64,000 nt of DNA from Streptococcus oralis Uo5 (GCF_000253155.1 NC_015291.1:1025001-1089000), one strand, 5' to 3'; positions 7,743 to 17,207 are shown, numbered from the stretch's first letter. Notes: generated by a model from the letters alone, not told the origin. Program-made: numbers and translations.

Positions 7743-8963
7743 CTAAGCTTGTCTGCGTTTTTTAGACAAAACAACAAATCCAGCCAAACCAAGACCAATC
7801 ATCAAGATGAAAGGAAGGTTGTCAATCAAGAGACCAGTAGGGGTAACGTCTTGAACGCTATTGGTGATTGTGTTTTCATTTCGTTTTTCGCCAACTAAAA
7901 TACTATCTTGAGTCAAATCAGCTGAAATTCTGCCTGCTTGAGTTTTAGATACTCCATTTTCCCAATAAGCAGCTGAAGCTGTATAGCCCTGAGATCCTGT
8001 TTCAACCAATTTATAACGAGTACCTGCTGGGATTGTATCAAATACTAAGGATTGATCATGGTGTAGTGTAATTATTGTTTCTTTTCCGTATTCGAAAGTT
8101 TTAGAAACATTCCCGATTTTTCCTACAATAGATGTTCTATCTTCAGTAGATGCTTTTTTGAAAGTAAGCTTGAAAGTGAAATCTTTCGATTTATCTGCAG
8201 TTCCTCCTGAAACAACTTTTTTAATTACTAATGAGTCAACTTTAGGATTAAACTTCGCAAGGTGCGGATTATTAGGATGGGGGTGATTTGGATCTGTTAT
8301 CTTACCAGCATTTTTACGATAGATATTTGTGAACAAATCATATTTGTAAGTAGGCCCTTTTTCAGATGGTTTCACTTTAGCTGTGGCCCCTGTTGTTTCT
8401 TGTTTAAAGTACACAGATGAGATATACACACCACTCGTTGATTTATTTTTTACAATAACATGCATTTCATAGCTACGATTATCATATGTCATTGAGTCAA
8501 TTGCATCATCACCTCTTTGAATTGCTCTCCAACCGTCATTTTGTTTTTCAGCTACAGTATAGACATATTCTCCAGCGTGTGTGTAAGTCACGTTTGCAAA
8601 AATATTTCCAGTTTCTTTCTTAATACTAGTTTGATTTGGTTGCAAAACATCTCTTTCAGAATAATTAATTGTTTTATCTGCTATTTGACCGTTTGAAGCA
8701 TTGATTGTTTCATATGGTACTCCGTTATTCGAGTTACCGTTTTTCGGAGTGAAAGTAAAGGTAAAGTTAGCTAGTGGTGTAGTGATTCCTTCTGCAATAT
8801 TCAACACCTTGTTAATGGATACTTGTGCATTTGTTTCTCCATTGGACATTGCGGTTGCATCAGAGTTTTCATCCGCAAATGTTGGCACTCCTCTAAAGAC
8901 CGACAAGGCGGTTACAGCTGCAATACTTGCAGTAACTAATTTTTTCAAAAATGTTTTTTTCAT
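7743..8963 (-). CDS. pitB: PI-2 pilus backbone pilin PitB
   Basis: This is a 406-residue secreted pilin: signal peptide to about residue 31, an N-terminal FctA-type domain (about 45-235), a second Spy0128/FctA-like domain (about 250-370, beginning VDSLVIKKVV and containing the YKLVETGSQGY edge), the sorting signal VTPTG, a hydrophobic stretch and KKRRQA. VTPTG is the unusual signal known for PI-2 backbone subunits. A longer frame opens at 9011, but AAAGGA lies 6 nt before the ATG at 8963 and the signal peptide begins there. It polymerises into the fibre and is anchored to the wall. Confidence 0.9.
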   Translation of the reverse strand: MKKTFLKKLVTASIAAVTALSVFRGVPTFADENSDATAMSNGETNAQVSINKVLNIAEGITTPLANFTFTFTPKNGNSNNGVPYETINASNGQIADKTINYSERDVLQPNQTSIKKETGNIFANVTYTHAGEYVYTVAEKQNDGWRAIQRGDDAIDSMTYDNRSYEMHVIVKNKSTSGVYISSVYFKQETTGATAKVKPSEKGPTYKYDLFTNIYRKNAGKITDPNHPHPNNPHLAKFNPKVDSLVIKKVVSGGTADKSKDFTFKLTFKKASTEDRTSIVGKIGNVSKTFEYGKETIITLHHDQSLVFDTIPAGTRYKLVETGSQGYTASAAYWENGVSKTQAGRISADLTQDSILVGEKRNENTITNSVQDVTPTGLLIDNLPFILMIGLGLAGFVVLSKKRRQA

Positions 8964-9007
8964 GATTATTCCTTTTATTTTTAAATTTCTTTTTTCATAA
9001 ATTGTCA

Positions 9008-9559
9008 TCAAAAGCCCCGTCGCCTTAGGACTGTTACCACCTTGCCATGGGTATCCTGTATAGGAATGGTTCCAAAAGCACGACTATCTACAGCCGTTGT
9101 TCGATTGTCTCCGAGGACAAAGAGTTGTCCTGCTGGGACTTTCATTGGGAAGGTAGCCCCTTCCTTATAGAGCAGCGTTTCTTTGTAGATATCCTGCTCT
9201 TGTTGAGGAGAACCATTGATGATGAGACCATTTTCGTTTATATCGATCGTACTTCCTTCGGTTGCTATGACACGCGCCACTCTTTCCTTGCCCTTATAAC
9301 TATAGACGAGCAGATCACCAATCGAATAACGTTTATCCAACCTATAGTAGACAACCAAGTCGCCATCTTTTAAGGCTGGTTTCATGCCATCGTCATTATA
9401 TCTCAATAGTCCAAAGACAAAAAAGTAAAGCGTGGCCAGTACAAACCCAACCATCAGAAGCTTACTGACTAAGTAGAGGATATCTCCCCATACACTCGGC
9501 GGAGACTTATCCCGATTGACTTGTGTTACTGTTTTCTTATGTTTCTTTTTAAGTAGCAT
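9008..9559 (-). CDS. sipA: Signal-peptidase-like pilus assembly protein SipA
   Basis: The 183-residue protein has the type I signal peptidase fold: a membrane anchor at about residues 27-52, box B, box D and box E (GDNRTTAVDSRAFG). The catalytic residues are missing. The Ser of box B (SMxP) is Gly58 in DDGMKPAL, and the Lys expected in box D is Ala95 in VARVIA. SipA proteins of pilus islets are needed for polymerisation but are not active peptidases, so it is probably a chaperone (known for the family). The ATG overlaps the pitA stop by one base (TAATG). Confidence 0.9.
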   Translation of the reverse strand: MLLKKKHKKTVTQVNRDKSPPSVWGDILYLVSKLLMVGFVLATLYFFVFGLLRYNDDGMKPALKDGDLVVYYRLDKRYSIGDLLVYSYKGKERVARVIATEGSTIDINENGLIINGSPQQEQDIYKETLLYKEGATFPMKVPAGQLFVLGDNRTTAVDSRAFGTIPIQDTHGKVVTVLRRRGF

Positions 9560-12150
9560 TATTTTCTCCTATGTACCACTAGATAGCCGAGTAGGATTGT
9601 AAAGAAGATACCTCCTAGAGGAAGGATTATTCCTAACACGAGTGTACTGCTGAGGAAGTCAACTCCGGTTTCAGGTACGCTATTCTTATTATTCGTGACT
9701 GTCGCGGACTTATCCCCATCTAGCTTGCCTTCTTGATTTTCATAAGATACCTGATATCCACGCGAAGAGTTTGATTCCTCTTCAATAGTATAGTGACTAT
9801 TGAGTGGAAGTCCATCAATTTTTATGGTTTGGTCTTTGTTGAGATCAATAGACGCTCGACCATTCGTAAATTGCAGAGGGGTTCTTTTATTATTCACCGT
9901 TGCATTATAGGTTCCATTCAGTGGGCTGTTCTGAGCGTCCCTTATGTTAATCGTAATCTTGAAGGATTTTAATAGATTGGCAAATACCCCAGTAACCTTT
10001 TTTGTAACGGATAAACTTGGAAGCTTGTGATTCGTGACAATACTGGTTTCGTCTTTATTCAGATCGCCCTCTTGATTCTCATATGTAACGTGGTAACCGT
10101 TCGTCGATGCCGCTTCTTCTTCAACTTTGTAATGGGTTCCCCGAGGAAGATAGCTTAGAATACCTTTCCAACGCTTTCGTTTTTCGACACGGATCTCCGC
10201 TTCTCCATTCACAACAGTTATCTCGCCAAAAGTTCCATTCAATGGCTTAGAATCAGGAGAGGTTAGTTTTACCTTAATCCTAAACTCCTTGTTCAAGTTG
10301 TTTTCTGCTTCCAACACTTTCTTAATCGTCAGACTTGGCAATTGTTTATAGATTACCTTGAAGGATGGTTTAGTTTCTGTACCAACATTTTTTATTTCTT
10401 TGGTAAAGGCTGGGACGTCCGGTGCAATTAAATCGTATTGATATCCTTTGGCAACTTTTTCAAAGTTCCTCGTTTCATTAGATACGTTTTTACTAACATT
10501 CACATTGGTCTTTCGATAGTCTTGATTATCAGGACCTCCGTTCTTGTTCTTTTGAACCAGTTTCAGCTCAACATTACTCGGTTGATCAGCTGTAATAACA
10601 GTTCTCGCACCCGTCACACCTTGCCATTCAACTTCCACTGGTACCGTTAATGGATCCGAAGGCTTAAATGTTGGGTTGTCAGAGTATTCTTTGGTCTTGG
10701 TTTGGGAGGTGCCTATTCCATAGGAATAGGTGACACTGGCACCTTTATTGGAATAGAGTTTATTGACATCAGAACCTTCAGCATCACCAGCCTCTATCTT
10801 CTTATCACCAGCAATGGCATCCAAAGCATCTTGACTAGATGTAACTTTAAATTTTAGTACATATCTAGCGCCATCTTCCAAGGAATAATTAGGAGAAAAA
10901 TTAGCTGTAACCTCCACTAAACCTTCTGAACTTGTCTTGGTTTCAAAAGTTACTTGCTCTTCGGTTAATGTTTCACTGCTACCATCTTTCTCTTTAACGA
11001 CACGAAACTCTGAAGATCCATTAGGTAATAACTGAACATACTTAGAAAGAACATCCTTGATGGTCACGTGGTGGACTCCCAGTGGCAGAATCTTATCAGT
11101 GATATTTTTGAAACTGTCCCGTAACTGGTCTTCATCATTTGCAGATAATATTTCATTTGGAATGGAGGCATTATGTTGTCTTATATAATATTGCAGACTG
11201 GTAATACTGTCGACATTGTTTGAATAACGAAATTTAATCGAATAAAAACCATCAAGTGTTGGAGCCAAGCTATATGATAGACTATTTAAATTATTATTTA
11301 ATCTATCCCAAAACCACTGGGGAGCTGTTTCGATATTAGGATCCTCGTTATTGTAGTTATATATAGTGTAACCATTGGCATCGTAGACCATATTCGCAAA
11401 GCCATCTGAAAGCAAAATAACGACTTTCTTAGCATTAGATCTTGCACTTCCCATTAACTGATTGGCCAAGGTTAATCCAGCCCCAATATTGGTCCCAGTA
11501 CCAATCCCTGACTCAGTACCAATGGAATTACCTCCTGCAATACTCATGTTGTATACCGCTGTTTTAGCAGCACGAGCATTGTTACTCCATCCTAAAATCG
11601 TGTTAGCATCATCCCATGGTGAAACACCATCATAGTATTTTGTCATCCGTTCATAGGGCCAGTATGGTCTAAAAAGTCTCCATTTATTTCCATCCCAATA
11701 CTGATCAACCTTTTTATTGTCAATTTTCCCACCAAATCCTACCATAGATAAGCGGTTATTGGAATTGGATAGAATGGTATCAATTAAGCCCTTACGACCA
11801 TTCGTTCCTCTTAGAGTATTTTTCAATGCGTCAATCCGACTGATCGTCCGGCCATCAAAAGATTGAACATCCTGATTCTGCATACTTCCTGAGAGGTCTG
11901 CTACTAAAACAACATCCAAGGGATCCGTTTGGGTCTCCGTTCCCAGTTTGGAAGTGATATCCAATGACAACTCATACTTGTCATCCTGTCCTGATATCGG
12001 AGTAATCGTTTTATGAAGAGTTGTCTGAGGTTCTGTAGTAGAATCTGCATTTAACAGACTTATCGGAGCACACAAAAACAGAATAGCTAACAGTGTAACT
12101 AAACGGCGCGCAATAATTTGAACTTTCTTAAAATCGAAGCGAATGTTCAT
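9559..12150 (-). CDS. pitA: PI-2 pilus tip/ancillary pilin PitA
   Basis: This is an 863-residue adhesin: signal peptide (1-35), a von Willebrand A domain with a MIDAS-type D85-x-S-G-S89 motif and a distal ILLSDGFAN strand (about 78-370), a middle beta-rich region, then two homologous repeats of about 105 residues, each starting LPSL and ending GYxVxYENQEG. The end is VPETG, a membrane helix and HRRK. The frame is intact, whereas some PI-2 loci have been reported with a broken pitA. It would cap the PitB fibre and bind host ligands. Start follows AAGGAGAATAAA. Confidence 0.9.
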   Translation of the reverse strand: MNIRFDFKKVQIIARRLVTLLAILFLCAPISLLNADSTTEPQTTLHKTITPISGQDDKYELSLDITSKLGTETQTDPLDVVLVADLSGSMQNQDVQSFDGRTISRIDALKNTLRGTNGRKGLIDTILSNSNNRLSMVGFGGKIDNKKVDQYWDGNKWRLFRPYWPYERMTKYYDGVSPWDDANTILGWSNNARAAKTAVYNMSIAGGNSIGTESGIGTGTNIGAGLTLANQLMGSARSNAKKVVILLSDGFANMVYDANGYTIYNYNNEDPNIETAPQWFWDRLNNNLNSLSYSLAPTLDGFYSIKFRYSNNVDSITSLQYYIRQHNASIPNEILSANDEDQLRDSFKNITDKILPLGVHHVTIKDVLSKYVQLLPNGSSEFRVVKEKDGSSETLTEEQVTFETKTSSEGLVEVTANFSPNYSLEDGARYVLKFKVTSSQDALDAIAGDKKIEAGDAEGSDVNKLYSNKGASVTYSYGIGTSQTKTKEYSDNPTFKPSDPLTVPVEVEWQGVTGARTVITADQPSNVELKLVQKNKNGGPDNQDYRKTNVNVSKNVSNETRNFEKVAKGYQYDLIAPDVPAFTKEIKNVGTETKPSFKVIYKQLPSLTIKKVLEAENNLNKEFRIKVKLTSPDSKPLNGTFGEITVVNGEAEIRVEKRKRWKGILSYLPRGTHYKVEEEAASTNGYHVTYENQEGDLNKDETSIVTNHKLPSLSVTKKVTGVFANLLKSFKITINIRDAQNSPLNGTYNATVNNKRTPLQFTNGRASIDLNKDQTIKIDGLPLNSHYTIEEESNSSRGYQVSYENQEGKLDGDKSATVTNNKNSVPETGVDFLSSTLVLGIILPLGGIFFTILLGYLVVHRRK

Positions 12151-12215
12151 TTTATTCTCCTTAACTAGAATGTACTAATATTGTTACTATATCAATCTAG
12201 GACATTTACAAGATA

Positions 12216-12244
12216 ATTGTACAATAAAGTTCACGCAGTGTCAA
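12216..12244 (-). promoter_or_regulatory. Promoter of the PI-2 pilus operon
   Basis: Consensus -35 TTGACA (12239-12244), 17-nt spacer, -10 TACAAT (12216-12221), about 60 nt before pitA. No dedicated regulator gene is present in the islet. Confidence 0.8.
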
Positions 12245-12297
12245 TTAATATGATTAATTTTATATTATGTTAATTAATAAAAGGGTATGATTCTTCT

Positions 12298-12326
12298 TTG
12301 TCTTTCAAACTATTCTATGGTAAAAT
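12298..12326 (+). promoter_or_regulatory. Candidate pepT promoter
   Basis: TTGTCT (12298-12303), 17 nt, TAAAAT (12321-12326). It would give a leader of about 180 nt. Confidence 0.5.
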
Positions 12327-12509
12327 GAAAAAAGAAATAAAAAAATCTCATAAAATATCGATGCATATATTTTAATCTAAAATATCCAAGATTTCATTTA
12401 AAAGTCTATTGAATTTGAATTATTATATTTTTTCAAAATTCATGAAATTTTCAGAATAAGGTTTTTTCCGAAATTTGCATTCTATTTTATGATTGTTAAA
12501 GGAGTTTTT

Positions 12510-13733
12510 ATGACTTATCCGAACCTTTTAGATCGTTTCTTGACCTACGTTAAGGTCAATACGCGTTCTGATGAACACTCTACTACTACTCCAAGTACGC
12601 AAAGCCAGGTTGATTTTGCGACCAATGTTCTTATTCCTGAAATGAAACGTGTCGGTCTGCAAAACGTCTACTACCTTCCAAATGGTTTTGCGATTGGTAC
12701 CTTACCAGCTAACGATCCAAACTTGACACGCAAGATTGGCTTCATCTCCCACATGGATACCGCTGATTTTAATTCTGAAGGAGTTAATCCGCAAGTCATC
12801 GAAAATTACGATGGTGGAGTTATCGACTTGGGTGATTCTGGATTTAAACTCGATCCTGCTGATTTCAAGAGCCTTGAGAAATATCCAGGCCAAACGCTTA
12901 TCACAACTGATGGCACGACCTTGCTGGGGGCTGATGACAAGTCAGGGATTGCTGAAATTATGACTGCTATTGAATATCTGACTGCTCATCCCGAAATCAA
13001 ACACTGTGAAATCCGTGTTGGTTTTGGCCCCGATGAAGAAATTGGCGTTGGTGCCAATAAATTTGATGCAGCTGACTTTGACGTTGACTTTGCCTATACT
13101 GTTGATGGTGGTCCGCTAGGAGAACTTCAGTACGAGACTTTCTCAGCAGCTGCCGCTGAACTACATTTCCAAGGACGCAATGTTCACCCTGGTACTGCTA
13201 AAGGTCAGATGGTCAATGCCCTTCAGCTAGCAATTGATTTTCATAATCAACTTTCAGAGAATGACCGACCTGAACTGACAGATGGTTACCAAGGTTTCTA
13301 TCATCTTATGGATGTGTCAGGTAGTGTCGAGGAGGCGCGTGCAAGCTACATCATTCGCGATTTTGAAAAGGATGCCTTTGAAGCACGTAAAGCAGCTATG
13401 CAGTCTATTGCTGACAAGATGAATCAAGAGCTTGGGAATAATCGCGTGACCCTAACTCTGACAGACCAGTACTACAATATGAAGGAAGTCATCGAGAAAG
13501 ACATGACACCTATTACTATTGCTAAAGCTGTTATGGAAGATCTAGGGATTACGCCTATTATCGAACCAATTCGCGGTGGGACTGATGGGTCTAAGATTTC
13601 CTTTATGGGAATTCCAACTCCAAATATCTTTGCTGGTGGTGAAAACATGCATGGACGTTTTGAATACGTCAGCCTTCAAACTATGGAGCGTGCGGTGGAT
13701 ACCATCATTGGCATTGTATCTTATAAAGACTAA
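12510..13733 (+). CDS. pepT: Peptidase T (tripeptidase)
   Basis: PepT is a cytoplasmic M20 zinc aminopeptidase that removes the N-terminal residue of tripeptides. The 407-residue protein has the first metal ligand in [11 protein letters not shown], the bridging Asp in LLGADDKSG, the catalytic Glu pair in [10 protein letters not shown], and the late His in [11 protein letters not shown] frame opens 7 codons earlier, but AAAGGAG lies 5 nt before the ATG at 12510. pepT marks the right border of the pilus islet, as in PI-2-positive pneumococci. Confidence 0.96.
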   Translation: MTYPNLLDRFLTYVKVNTRSDEHSTTTPSTQSQVDFATNVLIPEMKRVGLQNVYYLPNGFAIGTLPANDPNLTRKIGFISHMDTADFNSEGVNPQVIENYDGGVIDLGDSGFKLDPADFKSLEKYPGQTLITTDGTTLLGADDKSGIAEIMTAIEYLTAHPEIKHCEIRVGFGPDEEIGVGANKFDAADFDVDFAYTVDGGPLGELQYETFSAAAAELHFQGRNVHPGTAKGQMVNALQLAIDFHNQLSENDRPELTDGYQGFYHLMDVSGSVEEARASYIIRDFEKDAFEARKAAMQSIADKMNQELGNNRVTLTLTDQYYNMKEVIEKDMTPITIAKAVMEDLGITPIIEPIRGGTDGSKISFMGIPTPNIFAGGENMHGRFEYVSLQTMERAVDTIIGIVSYKD

Positions 13734-13739
13734 AAAAGA

Positions 13740-13771
13740 CGAGGTAGCTCAGCTACTTCGCCTTTCTTTTT
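13740..13771. terminator. Terminator between pepT and the PhtE-like gene
   Basis: CGAGGTAGC / GCTACTTCG hairpin followed by a T-rich run; it sits between convergent genes. Confidence 0.85.
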
Positions 13772-16700
13772 ATTCATTTGGTTGAGCACTTGTCTCAGAC
13801 TCACTTTGCGCCTGCTTTTCTGTTGGTTTAGAAGCAGCTGTTTCACTGTCTTTCTCAGACTTAGATTGGCTATCAGTTTTACTTGCTTTTGAACGGAGTT
13901 CCTGGTTCAAGCTAATGATTTCTTTAGCTAGAGTGAGGAGGCCTTCTTTATCACTGCTTTTGGCTGCAAGTTGATCAAATAGGGCATCAACACGTTCAAA
14001 GTCAGCATCTGTTCCTTTGTTATCCTCTAAGTACTTGTGAAGAGAGAGCAAGACATTATAGAGTTTTTGGTAAATAATCACCGTTTGTGGATCTTGTTCC
14101 GCTTCTTTTTTCTCTCGTTGGATAGTCGCTGCAATACGATTTAAAAGATCCTCAAGTTGTGTTTTAGCTTCGTCAAGGTCTGCATTTTCCTTTTCAGTAG
14201 CTGCTTTGATATTAGCTGCTTCTTCAGCTAGGGATTGTTTGACACCATCTTCTTTGACACGTGCTAGGAGTTGAGCAGCTTTAGTTAGGAGAGTATCCAC
14301 TTCTTCCTTCTTAACATGGCTAACCCGCTCTTCTGGCATAAAATCACCGTAGAGTTCTTTTAAGAATTCATAGATGGCTGTCTTAGCAGTTTGACTATCT
14401 ACTTTTTCCGTATCTAGAATAGTCTTACCAGCTTTTGTAGATACGGGTTCTTCTTTGAGAGCTTCTTCTACTTCTAGCTTAGTTTGGTAAATAGTTGGGA
14501 ATAACTTGTTCAAGTCGGTTGCTTTGAGGAAAGATTGTGACTGGTAAAGTTCCCATGTCAACTTGGCAACACGGTTCCGAAGTTCTTCTCTCAAACGACC
14601 ATCAGACACATGTTCATAGAAATACTTGATGTACTCTACTGTTGTAACCCCTGTCCGATCTCGGAAATCTTGCAAGGCTTGCAGTTTTGCTTCAATGGCA
14701 GCCAACTCTGCCTCATCCTGTGCTAGTTTTGCTTCCTGCAAATGTACCAAAAGATCTTTCTTAGGCAAGCCATAAGTATCTGTATCCAGTGTATTGATCT
14801 TATCTACAAGGGCTTGGTACTTCTTATCTAAAGGGGAAGTTTCAACCGGTGCCACACTTTGATCCACATGGATGTATTGTTTATCGAAGAGATCCAAGGC
14901 TGCTAGGTATCCAGCAGTTGAGTTTGTTGCCAGTTTTTTCATATTTTCGGTGAACTGCCCCAAAGCAAGTTCAACACGTCTCTGCATGATTGGCTGGTCT
15001 TTGTAGAGACTTCTGCTATCTGCTAAAAGTTGATCCACCTTAGATAGAACTGTTTGTTCATCAAATGCTCCAGGTTGATAGGTCGATTGTAGGGCCGGAA
15101 TCTTATTTTTCAAAGCTACTTCATAGCCCTTAGTTTGAACCTTGATGTAGTGATTGTGGTCTCCGTGATGAATCACAAAACTACCATTTTCTACTTGCAA
15201 ACTATAAGGAGACACCCCATCACGTAGTGCAGTCGTATACAGTTCATTTAGGAAATCCAGTTCTGGATTCCCAGTTTGGAGAGGAATACGAACATGTTCT
15301 TTTCGAACAGCATAGGGATGGATATGGGTTGGATCATAGGCTTGATCCGGATTTCCAAAGACAAAGAATCCATTTGAAATACGAATCGCTTCGAGCGGAA
15401 CCCCGTAGGTCTGTGAGATATACTTGATTTTTTCTTCATCGCTAGCATCTCTTGAGAAACTTTCCACAGTCTTTGCAAGTGGTTGAACGTGCTGAGGCTG
15501 ATGATTTTCTTTCAAGTGATTTTGGGCAGCTTTGATTTGGGCTGCAGTCAAGTCCTTCTTAAAGAAATAATGAGCGTGATCTCCATGAGAAACTACAAAA
15601 CCTTGCTCATCCTCACTGATAACGCGATCAGCTGCAAAGCCATGATCATGTTCTTCACCATGATGATGGTCATGCTCCTCTCCATCATGGTCATGATCTT
15701 CATGATTGGTCCCTTGACTTCCATGGTCACCGTCTTGGTCATGAGAATGATTTGGCTGAGCTGGATGCTCTGCTGGTTTGCTTGGACTTTCCAAAGGTGT
15801 TGGTTTCCCACTGTCGCTAGATAAAGGAATCATTCGAGCAATCTTTTCTTCCAAGGCAGAAAGCTTTGTATATGGGATGAAATGATAGTGATTTCCGTGT
15901 GGAATCGCTACGCCACTTGGCGTTCTACTTGAAATCTTAGCAGGGTCAAAAATCAAGCCATCTGATTCAGCATAACGTTGAGTACTTGGAAGTGCATAGA
16001 GTTGCTGCAATAGACTCTGAAGACTCTCAGCTTGATTACTTGGTGTTTCAGCCTGTTGACTTGGGTTGGTAGTTTGACCAGTTTCGTTTGGACTAGGACG
16101 ATAGTCAGTCACACTTGCTTGTTTTCTAGTTCCAGAGAGGTAGGCTTGGGCAGCAGCCAATTCGCTAGCAGACAAGGAACTCTTTGGAATGTAGTGGTAA
16201 TGTCCACCATGAGGGACAATATAAGCATCACCAGTATCTTCTATAATATCAGAAGGATTAAAGATGTAGCCATCATCAGTTGTATAGCGACCTTGAGATT
16301 GAGCAAGCGCCACTGCACTATTAGAAGTTGGTGCGTCGTGAGTATGGTCTTGTTTTTGGCGCTCAATTTCCTCCTTCGTACGAATATTATCAGCATGAGC
16401 CGCATCTTTAAGGTAGACATAATACTTACCATCAACCTTGATAATGTAGCCACCTTTGATTTCGTTGACAATATCAGCGTCTTTCAGTTGATAATTGGCA
16501 TCTTTCATCAACAGTTCTTCGCTGAAAATCGCGTCAAAAGGAACTTTACCATTGTAATAATGGAAATGATCACCATGTGAAGTCACATAACCTTGATCGG
16601 TGATTTTCACGACAATTTGTTCAGCCTGAATATCTTCTTTTTTGCTAACTTGATCTGGTGTCTGGGTCTCTGTTTTTTGAGAATCTTGCTTCCCATCGAC

Positions 16701-16817
16701 ATAAGACACACGGTTATTATCTTTGTTTCCTTCTACCTGGTGTTGGTTCAATGCATAGATACAAAGGCTTAGGGAAAGGACAAGAGCCGATCCTGCTGCA
16801 AGGTATTTCTTCTTCAT
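13770..16817 (-). CDS. Histidine triad surface protein, PhtE-like
   Basis: This 1015-residue exported protein has an N-terminal signal with an LSLSLC lipobox-like end, then five HxxHxH triads (HGDHFH, HGGHYH, HGNHYH, HGDHAH, HGDHNH). Its N-terminus (KYLAAGSALVLSLSLC, then NKDNNRVSYVDG) resembles pneumococcal PhtE more than PhtD. About residues 355-392 form a linker with a dozen histidines. The C-terminal 400 residues are charged helices with coiled-coil character and no wall anchor. Pht proteins bind zinc and help AdcAII. GAGGAG supports the third ATG (16817); ATGs at 16826 and 16823 are possible. It directly follows an adcAII fragment. Confidence 0.85.
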   Translation of the reverse strand: MKKKYLAAGSALVLSLSLCIYALNQHQVEGNKDNNRVSYVDGKQDSQKTETQTPDQVSKKEDIQAEQIVVKITDQGYVTSHGDHFHYYNGKVPFDAIFSEELLMKDANYQLKDADIVNEIKGGYIIKVDGKYYVYLKDAAHADNIRTKEEIERQKQDHTHDAPTSNSAVALAQSQGRYTTDDGYIFNPSDIIEDTGDAYIVPHGGHYHYIPKSSLSASELAAAQAYLSGTRKQASVTDYRPSPNETGQTTNPSQQAETPSNQAESLQSLLQQLYALPSTQRYAESDGLIFDPAKISSRTPSGVAIPHGNHYHFIPYTKLSALEEKIARMIPLSSDSGKPTPLESPSKPAEHPAQPNHSHDQDGDHGSQGTNHEDHDHDGEEHDHHHGEEHDHGFAADRVISEDEQGFVVSHGDHAHYFFKKDLTAAQIKAAQNHLKENHQPQHVQPLAKTVESFSRDASDEEKIKYISQTYGVPLEAIRISNGFFVFGNPDQAYDPTHIHPYAVRKEHVRIPLQTGNPELDFLNELYTTALRDGVSPYSLQVENGSFVIHHGDHNHYIKVQTKGYEVALKNKIPALQSTYQPGAFDEQTVLSKVDQLLADSRSLYKDQPIMQRRVELALGQFTENMKKLATNSTAGYLAALDLFDKQYIHVDQSVAPVETSPLDKKYQALVDKINTLDTDTYGLPKKDLLVHLQEAKLAQDEAELAAIEAKLQALQDFRDRTGVTTVEYIKYFYEHVSDGRLREELRNRVAKLTWELYQSQSFLKATDLNKLFPTIYQTKLEVEEALKEEPVSTKAGKTILDTEKVDSQTAKTAIYEFLKELYGDFMPEERVSHVKKEEVDTLLTKAAQLLARVKEDGVKQSLAEEAANIKAATEKENADLDEAKTQLEDLLNRIAATIQREKKEAEQDPQTVIIYQKLYNVLLSLHKYLEDNKGTDADFERVDALFDQLAAKSSDKEGLLTLAKEIISLNQELRSKASKTDSQSKSEKDSETAASKPTEKQAQSESETSAQPNE

Positions 16818-16833
16818 TTTCATCATCTCCTCA

Positions 16834-16983
16834 TTATACTTCCTTAACCATAGCGTAGATAGGATAGAAACTGGTCACAATTTTCATCCCTTTACCTGTC
16901 TGACTTTCCTTTTGACCACAAGCAGCTAATACTAGAACCAATACACTGGTCATCAATACTAAAATCGTTCTCTTTTTCACCAT
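16834..16983 (-). pseudogene. Truncated adcAII copy (N-terminal fragment)
   Basis: A 49-codon frame encodes a lipoprotein signal (LVLAACG lipobox) followed by MKIVTSFYPIYAMVKEV and an immediate stop. This matches the first 49 residues of the intact AdcAII at 20646, whose protein continues SGDLND. About 255 codons are missing and the break abuts the ribosome-binding site of the PhtE-like gene. The linker reads QKESQTGKG, unlike QKEKQEAKG in the intact local copy. It keeps its own promoter and AdcR box, so it may act as a translated leader. The start could be ATG 16983 or GTG 16980. Confidence 0.9.
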
Positions 16984-17012
16984 AACTCCTTAACTAGTGT
17001 TTAACCATTTAA

Positions 17013-17024
17013 TTAACTAGTAAA
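17013..17024 (-). promoter_or_regulatory. AdcR operator upstream of the adcAII fragment
   Basis: TTTACTAGTTAA differs by one base from the AdcR consensus TTAACYRGTTAA and lies just downstream of the -10. AdcR represses under zinc-replete conditions (established for streptococci). Confidence 0.8.
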
Positions 17025-17025
17025 T

Positions 17026-17053
17026 AGTTTATCTTTTTTATTTAATAAGTCAA
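17026..17053 (-). promoter_or_regulatory. Promoter of the adcAII fragment / PhtE-like gene
   Basis: -35 TTGACT (17048-17053), 16-nt spacer, -10 TAAACT (17026-17031). The intact adcAII promoter has TTGACA and 17 nt, so this copy looks weakened. Confidence 0.7.
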
Positions 17054-17141
17054 GATTTTAATCGCCAAAAATAAAATCACTGTTTTAGGACTCTTTGATT
17101 CATTTTTTTAAGACAGAAACCCCCAGCTTTTTTAACAAAGA

Positions 17142-17182
17142 AAAGGACATTATTCTATCAAAAATAGAACAATATCCTTTCG
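17142..17182 (-). terminator. Terminator of the adcAII-pht operon
   Basis: AAAGGATATTGTTCTAT / ATAGAATAATGTCCTTTTC hairpin on the minus strand, just after the pht stop codon. Confidence 0.8.
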
Positions 17183-17207
17183 AATAGTTATAACTAATAA
17201 AAATCTT

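Larger units (their letters stand above)
12151..12509. other. AT-rich divergent intergenic region, pitA/pepT
   Basis: This 359-bp gap holds the pilus promoter and the pepT promoter back to back, plus a palindromic TTAATTAA-rich stretch (12241-12285) between them. The last 180 bp before pepT are extremely AT-rich with no ORF; the pepT leader would be long and weakly structured. Confidence 0.6.

Noticed and set aside
12241..12285. Attachment site or IS remnant in the TTAATTAA-rich stretch near pitA
   Set aside because: It is an AT-rich palindrome only; no matching repeat was seen at the hemH end of the islet.
15593..15811. Met/Thr-rich open frame overlapping the His-rich tract of the PhtE-like gene
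   Set aside because: It is a shifted-frame reading of His/Asp codons in the pht gene, with no ribosome-binding site and low complexity.
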